Below are positions 7,250 to 16,632 of a stretch of 60,619 bases of DNA, in pieces. The stretch comes from Parcubacteria bacterium C7867-006 (lineage in GTDB: Bacteria; Patescibacteriota; Minisyncoccia; Phycocordibacterales; DATDWN01). Under the pieces are notes generated by a model, which was not told the origin of the DNA, ran no database searches, and saw only the letters and a list, made by a program, of their open reading frames with translations. How positions within the stretch are numbered: the stretch's first letter is position 1; each line of letters opens with the position of its first letter. The stretch lies in contig LFCP01000001.1 of NCBI GenBank assembly GCA_001189155.1, positions 87,160 to 147,778 on the forward strand, given 5' to 3'. The position numbers and the translations under genes were made by a program.

Positions 7250-9096
7250 GTTATGTCTTATCTATACTCCTAGTATTTATAGTTCTTTCTTCTGTTTATT
7301 CTTTTATTTCAAATTCATCTTCAAATAAAACTGAACAGATTTCTATTTCACAGCTTTCTACTGATATAAAATCTGGAATTGTTAAGTCTGTAACTGTAAG
7401 AGGGGATGCACTAGATGTTGAATACAAAGATAATTTAAAGAAAATTTCTAAAAAGGAAGATGGTGAGGCCCTGTCACAGACTCTGGTTAATTACGGAGTT
7501 ACGAAGGAACAGATTTCTACAGTAAACATAAATATTAAAAATGAAAATGGAATTGGTTATTGGATTTTAAATCTTTCTCCAATTCTTTTCCCAATATTAT
7601 TTATAGCTATTTTTATTTGGTTTATAACTCGTCAGGTAAAGGGTGCTGGTATGCAAGCTCTTACATTTGGACAGTCAAAGGCAAGAATGATAGATCCAAA
7701 TGATCAGTCTCAAAGAGTTACATTCAAAGATGTTGCTGGTGCAAAAGAGGCAAAGGAAGAGTTGTCAGAGATTGTGGATTTTTTACGTAACCCTAAAAAG
7801 TTTCTAGATATAGGTGCTCGTATTCCAAAAGGTATTCTTCTTATGGGTGCTCCTGGAACAGGAAAAACTCTTTTAGCTAGAGCTGTTGCTGGTGAAGCTG
7901 GAGTAGCATTCTTTTCTATATCAGGTTCAGAGTTCGTTGAGATGTTTGTTGGTGTTGGAGCTTCTCGTGTAAGAGATTTGTTTTTAATGGCAAAGAAAAA
8001 TTCTCCAGCAATTATTTTTGTGGATGAAATCGATGCTGTTGGAAGAATTAGAGGAGTTGGTGCGGGCGGTGGAAATGATGAGAGGGAACAGACTTTAAAC
8101 CAAATTCTAGTTGAGATGGATGGTTTTGAACCAAACGAGAAAGTTATTGTAATGGCTGCAACAAACAGACCAGATGTTTTGGATCCTGCATTACTGCGAC
8201 CGGGAAGATTTGATCGAAGAGTTACTTTAGATTTACCTGATCGACAAGATAGAGAAGAAATACTAAAAGTTCATAGTACCAAAAAACCTTTTGCTGAAGA
8301 TGTAAATCTAAAAGTTATTGCAGAGAGAACCCCGGGTTTTTCTGGTGCAGATCTATATTCTCTTATGAACGAGGGAGCAATTTTGGCTGCGCGAGAAAAC
8401 AGAACAACTGTTGCTCAATATGATCTTATACGTTCAATTGAAAAAGTAATGTTAGGTCCAGAGAGAAAGAGTCATGTTTTATCAAAGAAAGAAAAAGAAA
8501 TAACCGCATATCACGAGGCTGGTCATGCACTACTCGCATCTCTTCTTCCTTATGCTGATCCAGTTCATAAAATATCTATTATTTCTAGAGGTCGTGCTGC
8601 TGGCTATGTTTTGCATTTGCCGATAGAAGATAGAAAATTACAATCAAAGAAAGAATTTTTAGATGATATTGCAGTATCTCTTGGTGGATATGTTACAGAA
8701 AAAATGATGTTCGGAGATTTAACTACTGGTCCATCAAATGATCTACAGGTTTCTACAGCATTAGCTAGGGATATGGTTACAAAATATGGAATGTCAGATA
8801 TGTTAGGCCCCGTAGCTCTTGAGGGTCAGGAGGGTAAGGCTTTGTTTGGTCGTGGGGTAGAAGAAAAATCTTTCTCAGAAAAAGTTTCTGCTGATATAGA
8901 TGCTGAAGTTTCTAGAATAATGAAAGAAGCACACGACAAAGCGGAGAGAACAATAACTGAAAACAAAAAGTTACTTGACGCTATTGCCGTATTACTTATG
9001 GAAAAAGAGACAATAGAGCGAGCTGATTTTGAAAATATCCTAGTAGCTCATGGAGTAGTTCCAAAAAAGAAACTAGATATTGAGCATCAGGTGTAG
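7201..9096 (+). CDS. ftsH: ATP-dependent zinc metalloprotease FtsH, abnormal 5' end
   Basis: A membrane-bound AAA+ protease for quality control. In this frame the first helix ([19 protein letters not shown]), an outer domain and the second helix ([20 protein letters not shown]) precede the AAA domain with GAPGTGKT, the SRH region and the protease motif YHEAGHA. The frame opens at 7201 after TAA TAA and has no ATG, GTG or TTG until ATG 7651, which would delete both helices. Bases 7192-7249 are an inverted copy of smpB, so the native start seems to have been replaced. ATT at 7216 would give a basic N-terminus ([11 protein letters not shown]) suited to membrane insertion. The gene identity is certain, the start unresolved. 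Confidence 0.9.
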   Translation, partial: LFYTPIPRKKCTKRLRRYVLSILLVFIVLSSVYSFISNSSSNKTEQISISQLSTDIKSGIVKSVTVRGDALDVEYKDNLKKISKKEDGEALSQTLVNYGVTKEQISTVNINIKNENGIGYWILNLSPILFPILFIAIFIWFITRQVKGAGMQALTFGQSKARMIDPNDQSQRVTFKDVAGAKEAKEELSEIVDFLRNPKKFLDIGARIPKGILLMGAPGTGKTLLARAVAGEAGVAFFSISGSEFVEMFVGVGASRVRDLFLMAKKNSPAIIFVDEIDAVGRIRGVGAGGGNDEREQTLNQILVEMDGFEPNEKVIVMAATNRPDVLDPALLRPGRFDRRVTLDLPDRQDREEILKVHSTKKPFAEDVNLKVIAERTPGFSGADLYSLMNEGAILAARENRTTVAQYDLIRSIEKVMLGPERKSHVLSKKEKEITAYHEAGHALLASLLPYADPVHKISIISRGRAAGYVLHLPIEDRKLQSKKEFLDDIAVSLGGYVTEKMMFGDLTTGPSNDLQVSTALARDMVTKYGMSDMLGPVALEGQEGKALFGRGVEEKSFSEKVSADIDAEVSRIMKEAHDKAERTITENKKLLDAIAVLLMEKETIERADFENILVAHGVVPKKKLDIEHQV

Positions 9097-9142
9097 GTAG
9101 GTTGTCTCATTTTAATAATTAGAGTAATATAGCCTACATGAT

Positions 9143-9216
9143 GCGCCTGTAGCTCAGTTGGTTAGAGCACAGAGCTTATACCTCTGGGGTCCCTGGTTCG
9201 AGTCCAGGCAGGCGCA
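9143..9216 (+). tRNA. tRNA-Ile(UAU)
   Basis: A full cloverleaf: acceptor GCGCCTG/CAGGCGC, D-arm GCTC...GAGC, anticodon stem CAGAG/CTCTG with loop CTTATAC (anticodon TAT), T-arm CCTGG TTCGAGT CCAGG, discriminator A. CCA is not encoded. It reads AUA directly, whereas most bacteria use a CAU tRNA modified to lysidine. Confidence 0.93.
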
Positions 9217-9285
9217 CAGAGTTTTCTTCTTGATTGGGAGTTCACATTTACGAGACCCTTTGAGGGCTTTTCCAATTATGAAACT

Positions 9286-11445
9286 TTATTCAAAATGAAT
9301 TTTTTCAGTTTGTTTTTTGAAATAATATTGTATAAGTGGATATTTTTTAAACTCGACATCTTCATCTACTAGTCGCAATGCTTCTGCTCTCGACGCTTCA
9401 ACCATTTTTATGTTTTTAATTGCTTCCATAGCAAGATCAGAAATACCCCATTGTTTTCTTCCGTATAATTCTCCAGCCCCTCTTTGTTGTAGATCAAATT
9501 CTGCTAACTCAAAGCCATTTTTAGCTGTGGTTAGTGCTTTTAATCTATCTTTTGTTTTAGGCCCGTTACTTTCCGGAATTACATAACAGTAAGCCTGATG
9601 ATTTGAGCGAATAACTCTGCCTCGTAGTTGATGTAACTGTGAAAGTCCAAATCTTTCCGCCCCTTCAACAATAATCATCGTTGCATTTGGAACATTTACA
9701 CCCACTTCAACAACAGAGGTTGCAACAAGTATTTTTGTCTTACCACTAGAAAACTTTTCCATTACTAACTCTTTTTCTGCTGGAGTCATTTTGCTATGGA
9801 GAATATCAATAGTGTATTCTTTAAATACTTCTTTTTTAAGTCTTTCTGCTTCAAGGGTTACAGATTTTGCTAAAACAGCTAACTCTTTAGTTGGATCCGG
9901 TTCATTTATGCGTGGACATATAACATATAGTTGTCTTCCATCTTTTAATTCAGCTCTAATTTCCTCATATGTTTTTGTTCGGTCAGTCGGCATTACAATT
10001 TTTGTAATAATAGGAAGTCGGCCGTGCGGCATTTGGTCTAGAACAGTTATATCCAAATCTCCGTATATTGTCAGAGCCAGAGTTCGAGGGATTGGAGTTG
10101 CCGTCATTGAGAGTAGGTGGGGGAGCATGTCGTTTTTTGTCGTGAGTTTCTGTCTCTGTAGTGTTCCAAAACGGTGTTGTTCATCTATAACAACAAAAGC
10201 TAGATGTTTAAAAGTTACAGTTTTTTGTATTAGAGCATGTGTTCCTATCAGTATTGGAACTTCACCATTTGACACCCATTTTAGTAACTGAGTTTTTGAA
10301 ATTTTTGTTGGTTTTGTTGGATCACTTTTGCTGGGAAAGATTTTACACTCGCTACCAGTAATGAGGCCTATTTTTATTGGTAGGTGTCTAAAGTAGCTAA
10401 TAAAGTTTTCATAATGTTGTTTTGCTAGAATTTCTGTAGGTACCATATATGCAGTCTGTAGATTTCCATAGTCTTTACCGTTTGGCCTAGCTTTTGTTAC
10501 TACGTATATGGTTGTGGCGGCTACGGCAGTTTTCCCTGAGCCAACATCTCCCTCTAATAGGCGAGACATTGGGTGACCCCGGCGAAAGTCAGAGGTAATG
10601 GATTTTATAGCTTCTAACTGTGAGCCTGTAGCTTCAAAAGGAAAACGTTTAACAAAATCTATAATATCTTTTTCGCTGGTTTGAATATTGAAACTACTTT
10701 TCTTTGCCCACAACTTTTTTTCTTTTTGTTTTTCTAGTTGTATAAAAAATATTTCTTGAAAGGCAAATCTCTTTCGTGCAGATAGGGCATCACTTTCGTT
10801 TTTTGGTGCATGAATCCAGATAAATGCAGTTTTAATCCCGGGTAGACTATATTTTTTCAAAATATCTTCTGGAATAGGGTCGGGGATAGAATCTAGAACC
10901 CCAGCAGAAAATATTTTTTGTATTGTGTGGTACATCCAGTATGAAGTCACACCTTTGCTTTCTGGGTAGACTGGATACATAGAATGTTCATCTCCCTCGG
11001 CTTTACCAAAAAGAGAGTCTCCAACTGCATTCGGAAGTTGGTTTATCATTTCTATTTTTGGATTACTCATATAGAGCTCTCCTTTTCTTTCTGTAACTTT
11101 TCCTTCGATTCTTACTAATGCACCTTCACGCATCATTTTTGCTATATATGGTTGATTAAACCAAACTAGTTTTATTTTTCCAGTTTCGTCTTCTACGACA
11201 GCCTCTGACATCGGGATTTTTTTGATGAAGGCTTTGCTTGTTTTTAGTCCAGATATTGTTCCAAATACAACAGACTCTGAGCCTTTTGAAAGATTTTCAA
11301 TATATGACACTTGGCTCGTGTCCCCGTATCTTGTAGGGAAGTGATAGAGTAGGTCTTCTATTGTATTGATACCCATTTTGCTCAGGGCCTTTTTTTGGAT
11401 TTCTGTTAGACGAAAATTGTCTTTGAGCGCAGAAACTGTGTTCAT
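9286..11445 (-). CDS. recG: ATP-dependent DNA helicase RecG
   Basis: RecG regresses stalled replication forks and processes recombination intermediates. The 719-residue product has the N-terminal wedge OB-fold (about 60-140), Walker A GDVGSGKT (near 300), the DEQHRFG box, the SMTATPIPRTLAL motif III and motif VI region QLRGRVIRSN. The C-terminal part ends with the RecG-type RGAGELYGRKQWG sequence. It is a little longer than typical (about 690) because of a spacer near residue 155. It has its own space: no gene runs directly into it on the minus strand. Confidence 0.96.
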   Translation of the reverse strand: MNTVSALKDNFRLTEIQKKALSKMGINTIEDLLYHFPTRYGDTSQVSYIENLSKGSESVVFGTISGLKTSKAFIKKIPMSEAVVEDETGKIKLVWFNQPYIAKMMREGALVRIEGKVTERKGELYMSNPKIEMINQLPNAVGDSLFGKAEGDEHSMYPVYPESKGVTSYWMYHTIQKIFSAGVLDSIPDPIPEDILKKYSLPGIKTAFIWIHAPKNESDALSARKRFAFQEIFFIQLEKQKEKKLWAKKSSFNIQTSEKDIIDFVKRFPFEATGSQLEAIKSITSDFRRGHPMSRLLEGDVGSGKTAVAATTIYVVTKARPNGKDYGNLQTAYMVPTEILAKQHYENFISYFRHLPIKIGLITGSECKIFPSKSDPTKPTKISKTQLLKWVSNGEVPILIGTHALIQKTVTFKHLAFVVIDEQHRFGTLQRQKLTTKNDMLPHLLSMTATPIPRTLALTIYGDLDITVLDQMPHGRLPIITKIVMPTDRTKTYEEIRAELKDGRQLYVICPRINEPDPTKELAVLAKSVTLEAERLKKEVFKEYTIDILHSKMTPAEKELVMEKFSSGKTKILVATSVVEVGVNVPNATMIIVEGAERFGLSQLHQLRGRVIRSNHQAYCYVIPESNGPKTKDRLKALTTAKNGFELAEFDLQQRGAGELYGRKQWGISDLAMEAIKNIKMVEASRAEALRLVDEDVEFKKYPLIQYYFKKQTEKIHFE

Positions 11446-11504
11446 CTGACTAGTTTATCATGATTGTGGGTATATAATGTATGGTAGAGACATGGGGGCT
11501 GCTT

Positions 11505-11771
11505 ATGATTCCTGATCAGTTTGCTCGACACATTCGGGTCAGAGCCTACTACCTTTCTCTGGAAAGGCAGAGGCTTGGGCTACCAAGCAATCCAGTTGCA
11601 GATTGGTGTCAGGCTGAAGCAGAATTCGGTCTCGCACCCAATCGGGTCTCAGAACTCGTGTCACGATTTCTGAGTTATCTGAAGTCCAGTGTCGTTTCTG
11701 CTCAGGTTCTGTACGATTCCCTGAGCGTACTGTTCCGGATTCCAGTCAGTTTCCAACCTCTGGCGATGTAG
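11505..11771 (+). CDS. Small DUF2934-like protein in a high-GC cassette
   Basis: An 88-residue protein beginning MIPDQFARHIRVRAYYLSLE. The block IRVRAYYLSLERQRLG...DWCQAEAEF resembles the short DUF2934 motif (IRxRAYxLWExxGxP...HWxxAExE), whose function is unknown. An ATG at 11481 is only two bases after a TATAAT box and would precede the predicted transcript start, so 11505, with a G-rich site 7-12 bases upstream, is preferred. The cassette is much more GC-rich (about 54 percent by eye) than its neighbours and has its own promoter and terminator, like the small genes at 16100 and 41170. Confidence 0.55.
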   Translation: MIPDQFARHIRVRAYYLSLERQRLGLPSNPVADWCQAEAEFGLAPNRVSELVSRFLSYLKSSVVSAQVLYDSLSVLFRIPVSFQPLAM

Positions 11772-11787
11772 CATCACGCCAGTCCCA

Positions 11788-11826
11788 GCCGGGCTTCGGT
11801 TCAACCGACGCCCGGCCTGTTTTTAA
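11788..11826 (+). terminator. Terminator of the small cassette
   Basis: A GCCGGGC/GCCCGGC stem (11788-11794 with 11810-11816), with inner GGTT/ACC pairing, is followed by CTGTTTTTAA. It closes the DUF2934-like cassette and faces the end of the malic enzyme gene. Confidence 0.75.
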
Positions 11827-11828
11827 TA

Positions 11829-12986
11829 TTATTTTTGAACTTTTTTAACTGCATTAGCCACAACTTTCGCCACTCTTTTGTCAAAAGGACTTGGAATTAT
11901 GTATTTTGGAGACAGTTCTTTTTTTGAAACTAGTTTGGCTATTGCTTCTGCAGATGCGAGTTTCATTTGTTCTGTTATTTGTTTTGCTCCACTGTCTAGT
12001 ACCCCACGGAAAATACCTGGAAAAACTAAGACATTGTTTATCTGGTTAGGGTAGTCACTCCTTCCTGTTCCAAAAACTTTTATTTTTGTTTTTTTAGCAT
12101 TTTCTATGCTTATTTCTGGATTTGGGTTTGCCATAGCTATGACTATTGGATCATTGGCCATAGTGTCTACCCATTCTGGTTTTAATACATTCGCAACAGA
12201 GACGCCGATAAATATATCCGCTCCAACTAACGCGTGTTCAAGTTGACCCGACACTCTTTTTAAATTTGTTTTTTCTGCTATGTGGACTTTGTGGGGGTTC
12301 ATTCCTTCTCGACCGTGATGGATTATTCCAATACTATCTACCATTATTATATTATGACCGACGAAACCATATTCCATTAACAGTTTTGTTATAGCTATAG
12401 CTGCTGAACCTGCACCATTTACAACTATTCGTACTTTTGTTTTGTCTTTTTTAACTATTTTTAAGGCGTTTATTATCGCTGCAAGAACTACAATAGCTGT
12501 ACCGTGCTGATCATCGTGCATAACTGGTATATCTAGTTCCTTTTTTAGTCTCTCTTCTATTTCAAAACATCTTGGGGCTGAAATATCTTCTAAGTTTATT
12601 CCACCAAAACCTGGGGCAATATTTTTTATTGTTTTTATGATTTCTTCTGTGTCTTGTGTGTCTAGACAAATAGGGTAGGCGTCTACATTTGCAAACTCTT
12701 TGAACAATACAGCTTTACCTTCCATAACAGGTAGTGCTCCATATGGTCCAATATTTCCAAGACCTAAAACAGCTGACCCGTCAGTAATAACAGTCACAGA
12801 GTTTGATTTTATTGAGTATTTTCTAGCTAATTTTTTGTCTTTTGCTAAAATCCTAGAAACTTCAGCTACTCCTGGTGTATAGACAGTTGATAGATCGTCT
12901 TTGTTTTTTATTTTTGATTTAGATTTTATTTCTAGTTTACCTTTGAGTCTTTTGTGAAGTTGTTCTGATTTTTTGTAGTAATTCAT
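11829..12986 (-). CDS. NAD(P)-dependent malic enzyme
   Basis: It oxidatively decarboxylates malate to pyruvate and CO2 in the cytoplasm. The 385-residue form is the short bacterial type. VYTPGVAEVSR lies near residue 35, the catalytic Lys region MEGKAVLFKEFA near 90, the metal-site motif DDQHGTA near 157 and the nucleotide-binding GAGSAAIA near 190. AMANPNPEI and GRSDYPNQINNVLVFPG follow, all as in the family. It is one base downstream of the cyclase gene on the same strand. In a reduced CPR genome this is one of few carbon-metabolism enzymes in view. Cofactor preference cannot be told from sequence by eye. Confidence 0.93.
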   Translation of the reverse strand: MNYYKKSEQLHKRLKGKLEIKSKSKIKNKDDLSTVYTPGVAEVSRILAKDKKLARKYSIKSNSVTVITDGSAVLGLGNIGPYGALPVMEGKAVLFKEFANVDAYPICLDTQDTEEIIKTIKNIAPGFGGINLEDISAPRCFEIEERLKKELDIPVMHDDQHGTAIVVLAAIINALKIVKKDKTKVRIVVNGAGSAAIAITKLLMEYGFVGHNIIMVDSIGIIHHGREGMNPHKVHIAEKTNLKRVSGQLEHALVGADIFIGVSVANVLKPEWVDTMANDPIVIAMANPNPEISIENAKKTKIKVFGTGRSDYPNQINNVLVFPGIFRGVLDSGAKQITEQMKLASAEAIAKLVSKKELSPKYIIPSPFDKRVAKVVANAVKKVQK

Positions 12987-12987
12987 T

Positions 12988-14886
12988 TTATTTTGATTTG
13001 AAGTCGTATATTCCTTGCCAATTTTCTGGAGGATTGTGTTCTAGATGCTCTATTCTGTCCAAGTAGGTTTTGCTTGGGATATCACCCAGTAGTACAGCTT
13101 GGTTAAACTTTTCTTTCGCATTTGCCCAGTTTGCATCCATATATTCTAGTCTGCCAACGTGAAAAAGTTCTAGAGCTTTTTCGTTGAAATTATCTGTGAT
13201 AAGTTCAAATATTTTTTTAGGTTCTTTTTTCCCTTTGACTCTTATTACATCCAACTCTCTAAAGATAAAATCTTTTGATTTGATATTGTTTATTATGTTT
13301 TCACTTACTGTACATTTTGTTCCGTAGAAATTATTTATTCCTTCTAGTCTTGATGCGAAATTAACTTCATCACCTATGATTGTGTAGTTGAATCTTTTTG
13401 ATGATCCCATATTCCCAACAATTACATCTCCTCTGTTTAGTCCTATTCTTATTCCAATAGGTGGGAGGTTTCTTTTTCCCCAATCTATATTAAGCTCTTC
13501 CAATTTTTCTAACATTTCAACTACAGCTTTACAGGCGTCATCAGTTTGGTTCGGGTTGTCTAATGGAGCGCCCCAGAAAGCCATAACAGCATCTCCTATA
13601 TATTTATCTACTAAACCGCCATGCTTCATTATAATATCCGTCATAGCTGTAAGGTATTCATTCATTAATTTAGTTAGTTCTTCCGGAGAGAGCCTCTCTG
13701 ATATGCTAGTGAATCCAGCAATATCAGAAAAGAGAATTGTTAGATTTTTTCTTTCGCCACCAAGAGATATTTTTTCAGGATGTTTAATTAGTTCATCAAT
13801 TACTTCTGGCATCAAATAGTATTGGAAAGTATTTTGAATAAACTTTTTTTCTTTTGATTCAAATATAAATTGATAAATAATTCCTATAATACATGTTGCT
13901 AGTAGTCCAACACTTACATATAGAGTAGGGAATAGTATTTTAAATGAAAACAGTGCTATACCAAAAACATTTACAACAATAGCGAGAAAAAGAAGGGATG
14001 GTATAAGAACAGTAAACCTTCTAACCTTATCAATTAAGATTAAAGCAATTAGATTTGTTACAGCAAAAATTATCAAAACAAAAGGTAATGATAGCGGCTG
14101 TCTAAAATTTCCAGTTAGTATTGTTTCTATAGTATTTGCGTGGACCTCAACACCAGGCATTAAACCAAAAGGAGTGTTAAACGTGTCGTGTAGATCGTTA
14201 GCTGTTGCTCCAATAAGAACAATAGCATTTTTAAAAACAGACTCCGGTATTTTGTCGTTAAGTAAATCTATAATTGGTATGGTTAAAAATGTTCCTTTTG
14301 GACCAGAGTAGTTTATATAAAAATTTTGAGGGATATTTTCTGATTTAGTTCCAGAAATTACTACCGGGAAGCTTTCAAAGTTATACTGTTTTGTCTCACT
14401 ACTTCTTACAATGCTATCTATATCTTGATTTACATTTGTAAAAGCTAATTTTACATAAGGTTTAAAAACGTCTAATGGTTCATCTGTTATTTTTTCTCTT
14501 GCTCCAAGTTGCACAGGCATAACAACAGCAGATGAGGTGTTTTTCAGTACGTTAATCAGACTACTATCGTCGCTATTTCCTAATCTAGATGGCTCACTTA
14601 AACTGACATCAAGACCTATTATTTTACTTCCTTTTATTTTTGATATTGCTCTGGCAAAAACTTCTCGTGGCCATGGCCAAGCTCCAACTTTGTTTATACT
14701 TTCACTGTCTATCGCCAGAATTACAATTTTTTTAGTAGGAGTTGATTTTGTGTAGAGCCTATCATTAATTTTATTTTGCCAAGAGTTTAGATTCCCAAAA
14801 TAGTATATAGTGGAAATAAATAAAAGAACTATTAAATATATCGACAATAAAGAAAAGTTTTTCTTTTGTATTTTTGATATGTTCAT
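12988..14886 (-). CDS. CHASE2-domain adenylate/guanylate cyclase
   Basis: A membrane sensor that makes a cyclic nucleotide. Residues about 15-30 are a membrane helix. An extracellular CHASE2 sensor domain follows (about 40-260, with AWPWPREVFARAI and VLIGATANDLHDTF). Three membrane helices lie at about 265-345. A class III cyclase domain (about 380-560) has FSDIAGFTSISE with metal-binding Asp and GDAVMAFWGAP. A short C-terminal stretch looks TPR-like. It lies 3 bases after the FecR/IPT protein, a known partnership for CHASE2 cyclases (family knowledge). Choice of ATP or GTP is not assigned. Confidence 0.9.
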   Translation of the reverse strand: MNISKIQKKNFSLLSIYLIVLLFISTIYYFGNLNSWQNKINDRLYTKSTPTKKIVILAIDSESINKVGAWPWPREVFARAISKIKGSKIIGLDVSLSEPSRLGNSDDSSLINVLKNTSSAVVMPVQLGAREKITDEPLDVFKPYVKLAFTNVNQDIDSIVRSSETKQYNFESFPVVISGTKSENIPQNFYINYSGPKGTFLTIPIIDLLNDKIPESVFKNAIVLIGATANDLHDTFNTPFGLMPGVEVHANTIETILTGNFRQPLSLPFVLIIFAVTNLIALILIDKVRRFTVLIPSLLFLAIVVNVFGIALFSFKILFPTLYVSVGLLATCIIGIIYQFIFESKEKKFIQNTFQYYLMPEVIDELIKHPEKISLGGERKNLTILFSDIAGFTSISERLSPEELTKLMNEYLTAMTDIIMKHGGLVDKYIGDAVMAFWGAPLDNPNQTDDACKAVVEMLEKLEELNIDWGKRNLPPIGIRIGLNRGDVIVGNMGSSKRFNYTIIGDEVNFASRLEGINNFYGTKCTVSENIINNIKSKDFIFRELDVIRVKGKKEPKKIFELITDNFNEKALELFHVGRLEYMDANWANAKEKFNQAVLLGDIPSKTYLDRIEHLEHNPPENWQGIYDFKSK

Positions 14887-14889
14887 GTT

Positions 14890-15999
14890 CTATTGTAGGG
14901 GAGCTGTATAGAATATTTGTGTTGTGGGTGCGGTTTCAACAACTGGAGCCTCGGTGATTGTTAGCTGGCTGGTTGCTCTAGAGAAATTGTTATTTAGGTC
15001 TATGATATAAACATCAAAAGTTCCTACTGGAAGACCTTCTGTCATTATTTGTATATTTGTTGGGCTAATTATTTTGTAATTAGTAATTGAATTTTTGCCT
15101 ATAACTATTGATTTAAGTCTTTGAAAACCATCTCCTTTTAGGGTAACTATTGTTCCAGCCCCATTATCAGCTGTAGTTGGGACTATATTCGTTATTACAA
15201 AAGGAGTTTGTGTTGGTGTTGTTACAGTTTGTGTTGTTGTTGGAGTTACAGTTGTTGGTATCGTCACTGTTGGTGTTGGGGTAGTTGTTTTTGGTGTTAT
15301 TGTTACAGGAGTTTTGTCCTCTGGATTGTTGTATATATACCAAGGCTCAGATTTGTCGGTAGTAGTTATTTTATAAATAGTTATTTTACCGAATTCATTT
15401 ACCGTCGCTTTTTCTCCAGCTTTTATTACAGTCTCACTTCCGGGAATAATTTCACCAGTTTTTGGATCTATAGCTGATAAATATATAGAACCTTCTGTAA
15501 CAACAATGGTTGTTATTCCGTTTCTATACCAAACCCCAAAAGAAGTTCCACGAACAGTCGCCACTGCATTTGAAGTTTTTACCTCATAGTACTCGCCAGA
15601 ATCAAAAACTTTTGCAAGTCTTGCCCAAACAGCACCAGAAACCAGAGCTATTTTAGTTTTTTTCTCTGATTTTGAATCATCAGAGATTGTTATTTCTGTA
15701 TTGTAGTCAATAAGAGTTTGGTGAGCAGATGAGGATTCAATTAAAGCTCTTCCAGCATTGCCAGTTTTTATTTTTGAGCCAACATTTGTTTTTGTTGATT
15801 CTTTTATTTCAGAAAATTCTGTTGAAGTTGCTTTTGTTATGGAAACGGTTGGTTCAAGGGGACTAACTGTTACAGGAAGTTCAGTTTCTGATGTAACTAC
15901 AATTTTAGCCGGCTCATTTTTCCCCATAGATTTCCAAATTCCTAGTGCTATTAGTATGCAAATAATAACAACTCCACCAACTATTAGATAATTTTTCAT
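14890..15999 (-). CDS. FecR-domain protein with IPT/TIG domain
   Basis: A 369-residue exported protein held by an N-terminal helix (residues 4-24). A FecR-type domain follows (about 75-205), with TGNAGRALIE, SGAVWARL and VATVRGTSFGVW. Then come a Thr/Pro-rich linker (about 225-268) and an IPT/TIG immunoglobulin-like domain (about 270-350). FecR domains sense or relay envelope signals and are often encoded beside CHASE2 cyclases, as here with a 3-base gap. It probably supplies the extracytoplasmic input for the cyclase. The codons of the linker create a low-complexity GT-rich stretch around 15210-15300. Confidence 0.83.
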   Translation of the reverse strand: MKNYLIVGGVVIICILIALGIWKSMGKNEPAKIVVTSETELPVTVSPLEPTVSITKATSTEFSEIKESTKTNVGSKIKTGNAGRALIESSSAHQTLIDYNTEITISDDSKSEKKTKIALVSGAVWARLAKVFDSGEYYEVKTSNAVATVRGTSFGVWYRNGITTIVVTEGSIYLSAIDPKTGEIIPGSETVIKAGEKATVNEFGKITIYKITTTDKSEPWYIYNNPEDKTPVTITPKTTTPTPTVTIPTTVTPTTTQTVTTPTQTPFVITNIVPTTADNGAGTIVTLKGDGFQRLKSIVIGKNSITNYKIISPTNIQIMTEGLPVGTFDVYIIDLNNNFSRATSQLTITEAPVVETAPTTQIFYTAPLQ

Positions 16000-16051
16000 G
16001 AGATAAATATATCACGTAAGAAGGGGATAATCTACGATTTTTGTATATCTA

Positions 16052-16079
16052 TTGACAATATATCTTTGTGTATTATAAT
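16052..16079 (+). promoter_or_regulatory. Consensus sigma-70 promoter for small ORF
   Basis: TTGACA (16052-16057), a 16-base spacer and TATAAT (16074-16079) make a perfect-hexamer housekeeping promoter. The start codon at 16100 follows with a GAGGTGA ribosome-binding site. Confidence 0.8.
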
Positions 16080-16099
16080 TCTCTACCAGAGAGGTGACC

Positions 16100-16267
16100 A
16101 TGCTTGACCGGCTTCTAGTTTTTTTGGGTCTGCGTCGAAAATGGTACTTCACAGACAAAGTACCAAGACAGCCTTGGTGGCGGAAAAAGAAGGTGGTCGG
16201 CAGGCCCTGGTGTTTTACAACAAGGTCTGCTGCAGAGGTGGAGAGTAGCTCTAGGGCTGTAAAGTAG
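16100..16267 (+). CDS. Small basic Trp-rich ORF in a high-GC cassette
   Basis: A 55-residue open frame starting MLDRLLVFLGLRRKWYFTD and rich in Arg, Lys and Trp. No family is recognised. Support comes from its setting: a perfect consensus promoter, a strong ribosome-binding site GAGGTGACC just before the ATG and a GC-rich hairpin right after the stop. Base composition (about 50 percent GC by eye) differs from the neighbours. It could be a small peptide gene or a non-coding RNA with a chance ORF. The same plan recurs at 11505 and 41170. Confidence 0.45.
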   Translation: MLDRLLVFLGLRRKWYFTDKVPRQPWWRKKKVVGRPWCFTTRSAAEVESSSRAVK

Positions 16268-16269
16268 GG

Positions 16270-16300
16270 GGGCGCGTGAATACATCCGCGCCTCTTGTCT
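16270..16300 (+). terminator. Terminator of small ORF cassette
   Basis: GGCGCG pairs with CGCGCC across a 10-nt loop (within 16270-16290) and is followed by TCTTGTCTT. The T-tract is imperfect. It sits immediately after the small ORF. Confidence 0.6.
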
Positions 16301-16578
16301 TATATATTATTATTTTTAAAACTTTTAACGATTGCCAGTATAGATAGAACTATGAGAACAGGGTAGATAAGGAATAAATCTATTCTGATATTACATTCTC
16401 CAGAACAAGTTATTTTTAATAAATTAAGCTCTTCGTATATTGCATATACCACCCATGCTACAGTTGCCCATAGTATAATTTTATTTTTGTTTTTGAAATA
16501 AATAAATCCAAATACTAAAGCAGGGATAAGGGCAAGATATGGATGGGGAATAAAAATTTCTCCTAAAAATTTAAACAT
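16300..16578 (-). CDS. Small integral membrane protein, unknown
   Basis: A 92-residue protein beginning MFKFLGEIFIPHPYLAL, with three hydrophobic segments (about residues 12-28, 35-48 and 66-82) and two Cys in a short loop (CSGEC) between the second and third. This start is preferred to an ATG 39 bases upstream because a TATAAT box lies at 16593-16588, within the longer frame, leaving only nine bases to the chosen ATG. No family is recognised. Confidence 0.6.
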   Translation of the reverse strand: MFKFLGEIFIPHPYLALIPALVFGFIYFKNKNKIILWATVAWVVYAIYEELNLLKITCSGECNIRIDLFLIYPVLIVLSILAIVKSFKNNNI

Positions 16579-16632
16579 AAGATATCTATTATATAAATAA
16601 TGGATATATTTTAACACAACTACTATTTGTTG

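Noticed and set aside
7651-9096. ftsH beginning at ATG 7651
   Set aside because: Conserved membrane helices and the outer domain are encoded in frame upstream; this ATG would give a soluble fragment.
9791-10291. A 166-codon frame opposite recG
   Set aside because: Shadow frame in antisense of a confident coding region with no start signal.
15208-15477. Cys/Trp-rich open frame opposite the FecR gene
   Set aside because: It is the antisense of Thr/Pro-rich linker codons; the biased composition is a mirror effect.
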